DNA of 42,890 nt, taken from assembly GCA_905479925.1 (NCBI GenBank), contig CAJQOL010000130.1:1-42890 (forward strand), read 5' to 3'. Below the pieces are notes generated by a model, which worked only from the letters and a program-made list of their open reading frames with translations, searched no databases and was not told where the DNA came from. Every line of letters begins with the position of its first letter. Position 1 is the stretch's first letter. The stretch is from an uncultured Kangiellaceae bacterium (GTDB lineage Bacteria; Pseudomonadota; Gammaproteobacteria; Enterobacterales; Kangiellaceae). Both the position numbers and the translations under genes were made by a program. Of the stretch, positions 24,365-31,508 are shown one piece after another.

Positions 24365-25237
24365 CTAAAAATGCTTAAAGTAGTCAAAAACCTCTGAACA
24401 TTTATTACATTGACATAACGACTTACAAGCCGTCGAACCAAACTGGCTAATCACTTTAGTCTCTTTACTGTCACAAACTGGACAAACAATCTCATCAGCC
24501 TCATTTGGCGGCGCAATATGGATACTTTTTAAATGCGCTTTACCCGCAGGAGACATCATTTCGGTTGACCAAGCAGGCGCCAAGGTAATACTTAATTTCA
24601 CTTCTTCATAGCCCGCGTTTAACAACGCTTGTTTCACATCTTGATTGATCGTATCAACCGCCGGACAACCGCTATAAGTTGGAGTAACGGTCACAACCAC
24701 CGTACCATCCTCGAGTTGCACGTCCTGCAAAATTCCTAAATCCCAAATAGTTAAACCAGGTAATTCTGGGTCGTATACACTGTCCAAAATATCCCATATC
24801 TCTTGATGCGCAGAGTCATTTCTATAGGCTCGTCGCTTTGCATACTCAGGCGCAAGCGTTGGGATAATTTTCGTTTTGCTTTTCAGTTCCCTCTCCCTCC
24901 GGGAGAGGGCTAGGGAGAGGGTGTCTAAAACACCATTTAAATTTTCATCCATCTCATTATTCCAAAATCTAATGACTTCATAACCCAGACCTTCTAAGAA
25001 TTTGGTCCTCTTTTCATCTTTGAGTTTTTCTTCAAAGTGTTGCCCACCATCAAGTTCAATTATCAGCTTTAGATCCCTTTGTACAAAATCAACGATGTAG
25101 GGTTCAATAACAAACTGTCTATAAAATTTAGTATTCTTAAATCTACTGGCGCGCAATTGATACCAGAGTTTTTTCTCCTGCTCGGTTTGATTCGTGCGCA
25201 ATTCCTTTGCTCTCTGTTTTAGGAGCTTTTGGATCAA
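24365..25237 (-). CDS. paaD: DUF559-PaaD fusion: nuclease-fold domain joined to phenylacetyl-CoA epoxidase subunit PaaD
   Basis: One frame of 290 residues encodes two unrelated parts. Residues 1-107 are a DUF559 domain (Vsr/PD-(D/E)XK-like): IVDF with Asp50, ELDGGQH with Glu61, Asp63 and His67, ending VIRFWNNEMDENLNGVL. Residues 108-118 are translated from a family-A palindrome (LSLALSRRERE). Residues ~140-290 are a full PaaD: DILDSVYDPELPGLTIWDLGIL, TPTYSGCPAVDTI, and a C-terminal cysteine cluster (Cys252, 255, 271, 275, 277, 280). PaaD normally has ~160 residues and starts just before this domain. There is no ATG, GTG or TTG between residue 97 and the PaaD core; only CTG at 24886, directly behind the purine-rich arm of the repeat, could start PaaD alone. 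PaaD helps mature the epoxidase. A decayed second paaD 5' end lies upstream. Confidence 0.85.
   Translation of the reverse strand: MIQKLLKQRAKELRTNQTEQEKKLWYQLRASRFKNTKFYRQFVIEPYIVDFVQRDLKLIIELDGGQHFEEKLKDEKRTKFLEGLGYEVIRFWNNEMDENLNGVLDTLSLALSRRERELKSKTKIIPTLAPEYAKRRAYRNDSAHQEIWDILDSVYDPELPGLTIWDLGILQDVQLEDGTVVVTVTPTYSGCPAVDTINQDVKQALLNAGYEEVKLSITLAPAWSTEMMSPAGKAHLKSIHIAPPNEADEIVCPVCDSKETKVISQFGSTACKSLCQCNKCSEVFDYFKHF
24889..24921. repeat. Family-A palindromic repeat inside the DUF559-paaD coding frame
   Basis: CCCTCTCCCTCC-GGGAGAGGG with the additional CTAGGGAGAGGG arm. It is in frame and forms the linker of the fusion protein. On the coding strand it reads CGGAGGGAGAGGGA, a Shine-Dalgarno-like run. 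Confidence 0.9.
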
Positions 25238-25286
25238 GATTTTCTCCTGTCGAGTTCGGAAGGTAATCTTATGCCTCTAAAGACTT

Positions 25287-25308
25287 CCCTCTCCCGAAGG
25301 GAGAGGGG
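25287..25308. repeat. Family-A palindrome upstream of the DUF559-paaD gene
   Basis: CCCTCTCCCGAAGGGAGAGGGG, the palindromic core without the extra arm. Together with 24889-24921 it brackets the DUF559 part. Confidence 0.85.
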
Positions 25309-25350
25309 ACTAAAGATACGGTCTTAGTTTCTATTTCACCACGGAGGCAG

Positions 25351-25530
25351 TGACAACCACCGCACCATCCTCACGTTTCACGTCCTGCAAAATTCCTAAA
25401 TCCCAAATAGTTAAGCCGGATAATACTGGGTCATTTATGCTGTCCGAAATATCCTATATTTCCTGATGTACGGAGTCATTTCTATAGCCTCCTCACTTAT
25501 CATATTCTGGCGCTAGTGTTGGGATAATTT
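25351..25530 (-). pseudogene. Decayed duplicate of the paaD 5' region
   Basis: These 180 bases align without gaps to 24691-24870 at a constant offset of 660; I count about 29 mismatches (about 84% identity). The frame still reads IIPTLAPEY and GLTIWDLGILQDV but has two stops, TGA after EYDK and TAG in place of the Trp of EIWDI. It lies where the original paaD start would be, straight after paaC. Confidence 0.85.
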
Positions 25531-25577
25531 CTGATATGAAATTCTCTAATAAATCCTACACAGCAAGCTCAAAAACT

Positions 25578-25695
25578 CTACTACCACAGAGCCCACAAAG
25601 AGCGCTGAGAAAGAGATTAGAGAACACTGTTATTACAAATGAGATTCTAAGAATCTTCTTTTTACTCTGAGAGCTCTGTGTCCTCTGTGGTGAAT
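25578..25695. repeat. Inverted pair of family-B repeats with no gene inside
   Basis: CTACCACAGAGCCCACAAAGAGCGCTGAGA (from 25578) and CTCTGAGAGCTCTGTGTCCTCTGTGGTG (to 25695) are imperfect inverted copies around about 50 bases. Transcribed as RNA they would form a long hairpin 30 bases after the paaC stop. Confidence 0.65.
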
Positions 25696-25723
25696 ATATT
25701 TTTTCTAGTCGCTCTATTCCTTT

Positions 25724-26485
25724 CTACCACTTCAACCCAGGATGCACTCGCTGTAAGTACTGCATTTCACTGAGCATATGACCAAGGTGTTCGGTATGGA
25801 TCCCATTTCTTCCACCACGGATTTGTAACTGGCTATCTGGGAATTTCATTTCAGATTCCGCTAAAAATTCTTGTACTTGTTTATCCCAGTCCGCTTGCAA
25901 AGCTTCTCTATCAACAGCGATACCTTGTTCAACTAATTCTTTTTCCCAATCTTCCATTAGGAACATTTCACCAACGAAATTTTCTAGCTCATCGAGTGCT
26001 AGTTGCACTCGATGCTTACTCTCTTCGGTACCTTCTGATAATTGTTTGATCCAAGGCTCACTTCGTTTTAGATGATAACGACTTTCTTTAAGTGCTTTAG
26101 CTGCTATCGCGGCAACCTGACTATCGCTTGACTGGGTTAATTGCTGAAGATACTCGCAGTAAAATACGTCAACAAAGTATTGTCTGACCATGGTGAAAGC
26201 AAAATCGTTGATTGGTAATTCATGAATTAACGTGTTGGTAAATTCACGTTCATTTCGATGGTAAGCAATATCATCTTCTGTTCTGCCTTTGCCTTCAATT
26301 TCTACTGCGTACTGATAAAACATTCTAGCTCTGCCGATATAATCCAAAGCGATATTTGAAAGTGCTATATCTTCTTCTAGATAAGGCCCATTACTGCACC
26401 ACTCGGATAGACGATGGCTCAATACTACGGAGTCGTCAGCCAAACCAACGAGAAAGCGATACAGATTTTCCGAGTTTTTATTCAT
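25724..26485 (-). CDS. paaC: PaaC, structural subunit of phenylacetyl-CoA epoxidase
   Basis: PaaC is the ferritin-like partner that pairs with catalytic PaaA in the epoxidase core and has lost most metal ligands. The 253 residues show the family's landmarks: DSVVLSHRLSEWCSNGPYLEEDIALSNIALDYIGRARMFY near the start (residues 17-57), ESRYHLKRSEPWIKQLSEGTEES (about 130-152) and a C-terminal RGGRNGIHTEHLGHMLSEMQYLQR. Length matches E. coli PaaC (about 248). The start at 26485 is 149 bases after the paaB stop, a spacer without visible repeats. After its stop the operon is interrupted by ~490 bases of repeats before the modified paaD. Confidence 0.92.
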   Translation of the reverse strand: MNKNSENLYRFLVGLADDSVVLSHRLSEWCSNGPYLEEDIALSNIALDYIGRARMFYQYAVEIEGKGRTEDDIAYHRNEREFTNTLIHELPINDFAFTMVRQYFVDVFYCEYLQQLTQSSDSQVAAIAAKALKESRYHLKRSEPWIKQLSEGTEESKHRVQLALDELENFVGEMFLMEDWEKELVEQGIAVDREALQADWDKQVQEFLAESEMKFPDSQLQIRGGRNGIHTEHLGHMLSEMQYLQRVHPGLKW

Positions 26486-26634
26486 AGTTTTAAGTCTTTT
26501 TCAAAGGTCTCACAATCGTCTTGATAGGAGACTTAAATAATATTGGCTTTTTGACGAGCTATAAAGCCGGCACTAATACTAAGTTCTTACGACCACTAAA
26601 TAATGATTAAACATCAATATTTATCGAGACAAAA

Positions 26635-26946
26635 TTACATATTGTTAACATTATCCGGGAGAACATAATGGGTTGCATGGCGATAGGGTTTATCGTCCAT
26701 GGGGTCAACAAAGTTAGCGATATCTTCTTCTTGGGAAGCCGTTATATCCGTTGATTTAACCACCCAAACACTGACGCCTTCGGAACGTCGTAAATAACAG
26801 TCGCGCGCATACATTAATGCATGCTCAGGACTTTCCGCATGTAAACTTCCAACATGCTTGTGATCTAAACCACGATTAGAACGAACGAACACTTCATAAA
26901 CTGCTAAGTGCTCTTGATTGATGTTGGCTGCTTGTTGCTCACTCAT
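26635..26946 (-). CDS. paaB: PaaB, subunit of phenylacetyl-CoA epoxidase
   Basis: PaaB is a small subunit that bridges PaaAC dimers and is essential for activity. The start at 26946 (MSEQQAANIN) is preferred over the open frame to 26979, because GGAAA lies six bases upstream and the family begins near here. The 103 residues contain YEVFVRSNRGLDHKHVGSLHA, then ALMYARDCYLRRSEGVSVWVV and DPMDDKPYRHATHYVLP, all typical of PaaB. The gap from paaA (about 180 bases) holds a family-A palindrome. Confidence 0.92.
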   Translation of the reverse strand: MSEQQAANINQEHLAVYEVFVRSNRGLDHKHVGSLHAESPEHALMYARDCYLRRSEGVSVWVVKSTDITASQEEDIANFVDPMDDKPYRHATHYVLPDNVNNM

Positions 26947-27003
26947 AATTATTTCCTTTGGTATCGATACCCCTCTCAAAAATACCGCTGTAAATTATTT
27001 CAT

Positions 27004-27039
27004 CCCCTCTCCCCCAGGGAGAGGGTTAGGGAGAGGGGG
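27004..27039. repeat. Family-A palindromic repeat (paaA-paaB spacer)
   Basis: CCCCTCTCCCCCAGGGAGAGGG with the added TTAGGGAGAGGGGG arm. It lies 58 bases upstream of the paaB start, on the coding side, so any hairpin would form in the paaAB messenger. Confidence 0.85.
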
Positions 27040-27129
27040 CTTTTTAATTCTTGTTAGCTTTGGCTGTTAGCCTGGGTTATTGAACCTAGTGGTTAGCCTC
27101 ATAGTTCTAGGCCGGCTACGCAAATTCAA

Positions 27130-28086
27130 TTAAGCACTTTTTTGCTCTTTTTTAGCCTGCTGTTTTTCGCTGTAAGCTCTCACCGCTTCTCGCACCCACT
27201 CACCGTCTTGATGTGCTTTTTTGTGATGCTTTAAACGCTGGTAGTTACAAGGGCCACTGCCATTGATCACTTGATAGAACTCTTCCCAGTTAATTTCTCC
27301 AGAATCATATTGACCTAACTCTTCATTCCATTTGATTTCTGGATCAGGCATTTCTAAACCAAGTACTTCAATTTGTGGAACAGTTTGATCGATAAATTTC
27401 TGACGAAGATAATCGTTAGACTGACGTTTAATTTTCCACTGCATCGACTTGCCAGAATGAGCTGAATCGCTATCGTGTGGGCCAAACATCATAAGTGCCG
27501 GCCACCAGTTTCGGTTCATGGCATCCTGCGCCATCGCTTTTTGCTCTGGAGAACCATGGGCTAGTTCATACATAATTTCATAGCCCTGACGTTGGTGAAA
27601 ACTTTCTTCCTTGCAGATCCGAATCATGGCTCTGGAATACGGGCCGTAGGAAGTTCTTTGTAAGGAGATTTGGTTAACGATTGCCGCTCCATCAACTAAC
27701 CAACCAATAGCGCCGACGTCAGCCCATGTTAATGTTGGGTAATTGAAAATAGAAGCATACTTAGCCACACCTGTTTGCAACGCTTCAATCAGCTCGCTAC
27801 GAGTAATGCCAAGGGACTCAGTCGCACTATATAAATAGAGCCCGTGTCCCGCTTCGTCTTGGACTTTAGACAACAGAACCGCTTTACGACGTAATGAGGG
27901 CGCGCGAGTAATCCAATTTCCCTCAGGCTGCATTCCAATCACTTCAGAATGAGCATGCTGAGACATTTGACGGATTAAGTTCTTGCGATAGGCGTCAGGC
28001 ATCCAATCAGTTGGTTCAATTTTTTGCTCATCGGCAATTCGACGGTCAAATTCAATCTGTGCTGCAGCGTCATCAACAGTTTGCAT
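27130..28086 (-). CDS. paaA: PaaA, catalytic di-iron subunit of phenylacetyl-CoA epoxidase
   Basis: PaaA carries the di-iron site that epoxidises the aromatic ring of phenylacetyl-CoA with O2. The ligand motifs are visible in the 318 residues: Glu48 (HSEVIG), Glu78 and His81 (DEAGH), Glu160/161 and His164 (KEESFH). The substrate-side stretch [21 protein letters not shown] and [17 protein letters not shown] are as in E. coli PaaA. Length is normal (309-330 in the family). GGAGAG stands a few bases before the ATG at 28086. It is the first epoxidase gene; a 438-base repeat-filled spacer separates it from paaJ upstream. Confidence 0.95.
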   Translation of the reverse strand: MQTVDDAAAQIEFDRRIADEQKIEPTDWMPDAYRKNLIRQMSQHAHSEVIGMQPEGNWITRAPSLRRKAVLLSKVQDEAGHGLYLYSATESLGITRSELIEALQTGVAKYASIFNYPTLTWADVGAIGWLVDGAAIVNQISLQRTSYGPYSRAMIRICKEESFHQRQGYEIMYELAHGSPEQKAMAQDAMNRNWWPALMMFGPHDSDSAHSGKSMQWKIKRQSNDYLRQKFIDQTVPQIEVLGLEMPDPEIKWNEELGQYDSGEINWEEFYQVINGSGPCNYQRLKHHKKAHQDGEWVREAVRAYSEKQQAKKEQKSA

Positions 28087-28192
28087 TCTTTTCTCTCCAA
28101 ATCGTTCAATCTGGTAATGATACCTAAAATATGAATATTCTTCAATTTTTGTATCATATCAGGCGAAAGAAAATCAGGGACAAAAATCTTAT

Positions 28193-28505
28193 TCACCACA
28201 GAGGCACAGAGATCTCAGAGGGAAAAGCTATATGGCTCACTGGCGGAACAGCCGTATTTTGGCTTACTACAGTAAGTGCACACTAACAGTTTCTACATAA
28301 TTAAAACAACTATTTACCAGAGCCTGCGACGCGAAGTGCTTTGGGTACAGAGATCACGATAGCTCAGAGGAAGAAACGGGCAACCGCTAGTTAAACTGGT
28401 TAGGCGTAAACTCACTGAATACCGTTATGAGTTTAGTTATTAAATTAATTACCAGCCAACAGTTCGGTCCTTTTTCACCTCTGAGATCTCTGTGCCTCTG
28501 TGGTA
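28193..28505. repeat. Inverted family-B repeats enclosing ~250 bases without a gene (paaJ-paaA spacer)
   Basis: A full family-B copy (CACCACAGAGGCACAGAGATCTCAGAGGG, 28195-28223) faces an inverted copy at 28478-28505 (CACCTCTGAGATCTCTGTGCCTCTGTGG). A third partial copy (28318-28371) contains GAAGTGCTTTGGGTACAGAGATC, shared with 29755-29813. No frame of note lies inside. It looks like an emptied cassette. Confidence 0.75.
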
Positions 28506-28524
28506 GAAATTGCTCTTTAGATCT

Positions 28525-29727
28525 TTAGGCTTTTTCTATGATCAAGGCAATCCCCTGACCAACCCCAATACACATAGTACACAGCGCGTATTTTCCGGCG
28601 CTACGTTGCAATTGGTAAGCCGCAGTGGTTACTAGTCGTGCGCCACTCATTCCCAAAGGATGACCTAGCGCTATTGCGCCACCGTTCGGATTTACCCTCG
28701 CGTCGTCGTCCTCTAGACCCAGCTCTCGCATGACTGCAAGGCCTTGTGCAGCGAAGGCTTCGTTTAACTCAATCACATCCATTTGCTCTAGGGTTAAACC
28801 GGCGTTCTTAAGTACTTTTCGAGAGGCCTCGACTGGGCCAAACCCCATAATTCGAGGCTCTAGACCTGATGTTGCCATTCCGACGACTCGCGCCAACGGT
28901 TTTAAACCTTGGGCTTCTAACTCATCTTCCGCCACCATCAATAGAGCACACGCGCCATCGTTAATGCCAGATGCGTTACCTGCGGTGACCGTGCCATCTT
29001 TCTTGAACGGAGTGCCTAATTTCGCTAGGCCTTCCATTGTGCTAGGACGTGGGTGTTCATCAACGCTAAATTCTTTCGTTTCCTTACGGTTAACTTTAAC
29101 GGTAACCGGAATAATTTCTTCATCAAATACACCGGCGTTTTGAGCAGTTTGTGTTTTTTCCTGCGTTCTACAAGCAAACTTATCTTGGTCTTCACGACTA
29201 ATATTAAACTGCTCAGCCACGTTTTCTGCGGTTTCTGGCATGCTATCTACACCATATTGCTCCGCTAATTTTTTGTTTACAAAACGCCACCCCATAGTTG
29301 TGTCATAGATTTCCGCTTTACGTGAAAACGGCGAATCCGCCTTTGGCATAACAAACGGTGCGCGAGACATTTGCTCCACGCCGCCCGCAATGGCCATAGA
29401 TTGCTCGCCACAAGCAATAGAACGCGCAGCGGTACCAATGGCGTCCATACCAGAACCACATAAACGATTAATAGTCATTGCAGGAACAGACTGAGGCAGA
29501 CCTGCCAATAAACCACTCATACGAGCAACGTTTCGGTTATCTTCACCGGCTTGATTAGCGCAACCGTAATACAAATCATCAATATCACCCCATTTCACCT
29601 GAGGATTACGTTCCATTAATGCTTTGATTGGAAGCGCGCCCAAATCATCAGCTCTAACCCGAGACAAAGAGCCACCGAATCGGCCGATAGGCGTTCGCAC
29701 TGCATCACATATATATACTTTTTTCAT
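28525..29727 (-). CDS. paaJ: PaaJ, 3-oxoadipyl-CoA/3-oxo-5,6-dehydrosuberyl-CoA thiolase
   Basis: PaaJ performs the thiolytic steps that release acetyl-CoA and succinyl-CoA at the end of the pathway. The start at 29727 gives MKKVYICDAVRTPIGRFGG, the family N-terminus; the 11 codons upstream in frame are spurious. All thiolase residues are present in 400 amino acids: Cys90 (NRLCGSGMDA), His356 (GHPLGMSG) and Cys386 (CTMCIGVGQG). The active-site region SQSVPAMTINRL and the FACRTQEKTQ loop favour the PcaF/PaaJ group over fatty-acid FadA. It lies between repeat clusters, downstream of a GxxExxY cassette and upstream of paaA. Confidence 0.9.
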   Translation of the reverse strand: MKKVYICDAVRTPIGRFGGSLSRVRADDLGALPIKALMERNPQVKWGDIDDLYYGCANQAGEDNRNVARMSGLLAGLPQSVPAMTINRLCGSGMDAIGTAARSIACGEQSMAIAGGVEQMSRAPFVMPKADSPFSRKAEIYDTTMGWRFVNKKLAEQYGVDSMPETAENVAEQFNISREDQDKFACRTQEKTQTAQNAGVFDEEIIPVTVKVNRKETKEFSVDEHPRPSTMEGLAKLGTPFKKDGTVTAGNASGINDGACALLMVAEDELEAQGLKPLARVVGMATSGLEPRIMGFGPVEASRKVLKNAGLTLEQMDVIELNEAFAAQGLAVMRELGLEDDDARVNPNGGAIALGHPLGMSGARLVTTAAYQLQRSAGKYALCTMCIGVGQGIALIIEKA

Positions 29728-29754
29728 GATTAAACCTTTTTTAAACAAAATTTT

Positions 29755-29813
29755 TACCACAGAGGCAGTGCCTGCCCCACGAAGTGCTTTGGGTACAGAG
29801 ATCTCAGAGGGAA
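29755..29813. repeat. Family-B repeat, long form (left end of the GxxExxY cassette)
   Basis: TACCACAGAGGCAGTGCCTGCCCC, then ACGAAGTGCTTTGGGTACAG and AGATCTCAGAGGG. The inverse of the same long form occurs at 30281-30350. Confidence 0.85.
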
Positions 29814-29828
29814 AGAAGGATCTAACTA

Positions 29829-30203
29829 CTAATTAGCCAGCCGTTTTATTCCATCTTTTAGCAACTGCACGTTAAAATTAATGAGCAATCCAAGGCTAAG
29901 GTTAGCCATCTTTAAATATGTCAAAATTTGGGCTTCATGTATTGGCTCCAATCTTTTACAGGATTTAAGTTCGATGATTATTTGGTTATCGACCAAAATA
30001 TCAAGCCTATACTTAGACTCTAACGCTTTACCCTTATAAATAATTGGCAGCTCTAACTGTCTTTGAGTACTAAGTCCCAGTTTGTTCAATTCATAGATCA
30101 AACATTCTTCATAGGTACTTTCCAGCAATCCAGGCCCTAGGTTTCTATGAACCTCGATGGCTGCACCAATAATCAGACCAGTCTTCTCTCCCTCTATTAT
30201 CAC
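29829..30203 (-). CDS. GxxExxY family protein (small nuclease-like fold)
   Basis: The 124-residue protein contains the family signature GPGLLESTYEECL (Gly, Glu, Tyr of GxxExxY) and a PD-(D/E)XK-like core, YRLDILVDNQIIIELKSCK (Asp, then Glu-Leu-Lys), followed by HEAQILTYLKMANLSLGLLINF. The GTG at 30203 is chosen because GGAGG stands exactly six bases upstream; the TTG two codons earlier would be too close to it. These genes recur in many bacteria amid repeats; their role is not established. Here it lies between inverted family-B repeats in the paaG-paaJ spacer, in the same direction as the operon, so it is a passenger of the paa transcript. Confidence 0.8.
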   Translation of the reverse strand: MIIEGEKTGLIIGAAIEVHRNLGPGLLESTYEECLIYELNKLGLSTQRQLELPIIYKGKALESKYRLDILVDNQIIIELKSCKRLEPIHEAQILTYLKMANLSLGLLINFNVQLLKDGIKRLAN

Positions 30204-30280
30204 AGGCAACCTCCTTGTTTTTCTGTTTTGACTATCTGTCGACTGATCTTCACGGCTTTTTTAAGATCTTGAGTACAATA

Positions 30281-30350
30281 GCATTTCTCTGCGCCTCTGC
30301 GCCTCCGTACCCAAAGCGCTTCACGGGGCAGGCTCTGGTGAATCAGCCTT
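30281..30350. repeat. Family-B repeat, inverted long form (right end of the GxxExxY cassette)
   Basis: Contains CTCTGCGCCTCTGCGCCTCC, then GTACCCAAAGCGCTTCACGG and GGCAGGCTCTGGTGAATCAG, the inverse of the 29755-29813 form. Confidence 0.85.
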
Positions 30351-30367
30351 TTATCACTTCTATAACT

Positions 30368-30482
30368 CGAGACGATACGTCCTTCGTACACAGACTCAGT
30401 AGACCAGGACCTAGTTGCCTATGAGCATCAATCGCCGCTCCAATGACCTTGCCCGTCAGTTCGCTATCAGCCTTTCTACCAT
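30368..30482 (-). pseudogene. Fragment of a second GxxExxY gene
   Basis: One frame reads ELTGKVIGAAIDAHRQLGPGLLSLCTKD, matching GLIIGAAIEVHRNLGPGLLESTYEE of the neighbouring intact gene, but it breaks off at the signature (the Glu is lost) and has no start or C-terminal half. It lies between the family-B copies at 30281-30350 and 30495-30562. Confidence 0.75.
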
Positions 30483-30494
30483 AGCTTTCTATTC

Positions 30495-30562
30495 TTCTGA
30501 GATCTCGGTACCCAAAGCATTTCTCCGCGCCTCTGCGCCTCCGTGGTGAATCAGCCTTTTTG
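30495..30562. repeat. Family-B repeat next to the paaG 3' end
   Basis: TGAGATCTCGGTACCCAAAG, CATTTCTCCGCGCCTCTGCG and CCTCCGTGGTGAATCAGCCT in succession, seven bases before the paaG stop on the other side. It shares GGTGAATCAGCCTTTT with 30281-30350. Confidence 0.85.
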
Positions 30563-30569
30563 TCCTTTC

Positions 30570-31358
30570 TTACTTTCCTCTAAACTGAGGCTCCCGCTTT
30601 TCTATAAACGAAGCAACACCCTCACGGTAATCGTGACTTCGACCTAAATGCTGCATAGCCTTACGCTCTCTTTCTAGCTGTTCATTTAAACTGTAATCAA
30701 ACGAAGTGTGTACTAACTCTTTGATATTAGCTAACGCTTCTGTTGGCTGTTTTGCTAGGTGGGTAGCCATTTTGCTTGACTCTTCCACTAAGCTTTCATC
30801 ATCAACCACTTGGTAGATGATTCCCCACTGTTCAGCTTGTTCGGCTTTAACTTTAGTCCCTAGCATGGCCATTGCTTTTGCTCTGGGTAAACCGATTGCT
30901 CTAGCAAAGTGCCACGAACTTCCTGAATCTGGAACTAAGCCGACTTTAGCAAATGACAGGATGAAGGATGATGAACGCGCTGCCACGACAATATCACAAG
31001 CCATCACTAAACTAGCACCCGCTCCCGCTGCAACACCGTTTAGAGCACAAATAACTGGCATTTTGAGTCCGGTAATTCGGCGAATCATTGGGTTATAAAA
31101 TTTTTCGACAGACATTCCGAGATCCGGCGGTGCCTGATCACTGCTGACAGCCCTATCTCCTAAATCTTGTCCGGCACAAAAACCTCTACCCGCTCCGGTC
31201 AATAAAAGACAACGTGTCTCGCCATCGGATGCAATATCATCGAGCGCAGATTGCAGTTCTTGATGCATTTCAACATTAAAACTGTTCAATTTATCCGGTC
31301 GATTGAGAGTTAACTTCGCTACCCCGTCAGCCTTTTCAACAACTATTGTTTGGTACAT
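30570..31358 (-). CDS. paaG: PaaG, ring-1,2-epoxyphenylacetyl-CoA isomerase
   Basis: PaaG is a crotonase-fold isomerase that converts the ring epoxide to the seven-membered oxepin-CoA and also moves a double bond later in the pathway. The 262 residues carry the crotonase signatures: LTGAGRGFCAGQDLGDR (about 53-69), ALNGVAAGAGASLVMACDIVVAA (oxyanion hole, about 104-126) and the FAKVGLVPDSGSSWHF segment with a catalytic Asp, as in E. coli PaaG. It is the first gene of the minus-strand paa operon, with paaY divergent on the other side. A 15-base palindrome lies 18 bases before the ATG. GGCGG is four bases upstream. Confidence 0.92.
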   Translation of the reverse strand: MYQTIVVEKADGVAKLTLNRPDKLNSFNVEMHQELQSALDDIASDGETRCLLLTGAGRGFCAGQDLGDRAVSSDQAPPDLGMSVEKFYNPMIRRITGLKMPVICALNGVAAGAGASLVMACDIVVAARSSSFILSFAKVGLVPDSGSSWHFARAIGLPRAKAMAMLGTKVKAEQAEQWGIIYQVVDDESLVEESSKMATHLAKQPTEALANIKELVHTSFDYSLNEQLERERKAMQHLGRSHDYREGVASFIEKREPQFRGK

Positions 31359-31375
31359 GGTTCCGCCTCATTTAT

Positions 31376-31390
31376 AATTTGCGGCAAATT
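31376..31390. promoter_or_regulatory. Perfect 15-base palindrome between paaG and paaY
   Basis: AATTTGC-G-GCAAATT lies 18 bases upstream of the paaG start, in the promoter region shared with divergent paaY; a second palindrome ACCATGGT is at 31393-31400. Position suggests an operator, PaaX being the natural candidate. It does not resemble the E. coli PaaX box as I remember it. Confidence 0.45.
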
Positions 31391-31508
31391 TTACCATGGT
31401 GACAAGCAGAACACAGAAAAAAGAGAAAAATTCTTTGCTCTTTAGTCACTCTCGTTCATCATGGAATATCATTGCTTAAAAAAACGTTATTTCCACTGGA
31501 GATTAGCT

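Larger units (their letters stand above)
25238..25723. other. paaC-paaD spacer made of repeats and a paaD remnant
   Basis: In forward order it holds a family-A palindrome (25287-25308), a family-B half copy (25335-25353), the paaD remnant (25351-25530), and an inverted pair of family-B copies (25578-25613 and 25660-25695). I see no functional gene in it. Confidence 0.75.

Noticed and set aside
28730..29143. 137-codon plus-strand frame inside paaJ
   Set aside because: It is antisense to conserved thiolase sequence; long only because of the codon composition of paaJ.
30200..30391. 63-codon frame in the GxxExxY cassette end
   Set aside because: It translates the repeat sequence itself and has no family resemblance.
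28193..30562. Family-B repeats as a CRISPR array
   Set aside because: Copies are imperfect, in both orientations and irregularly spaced, and no cas genes are present.
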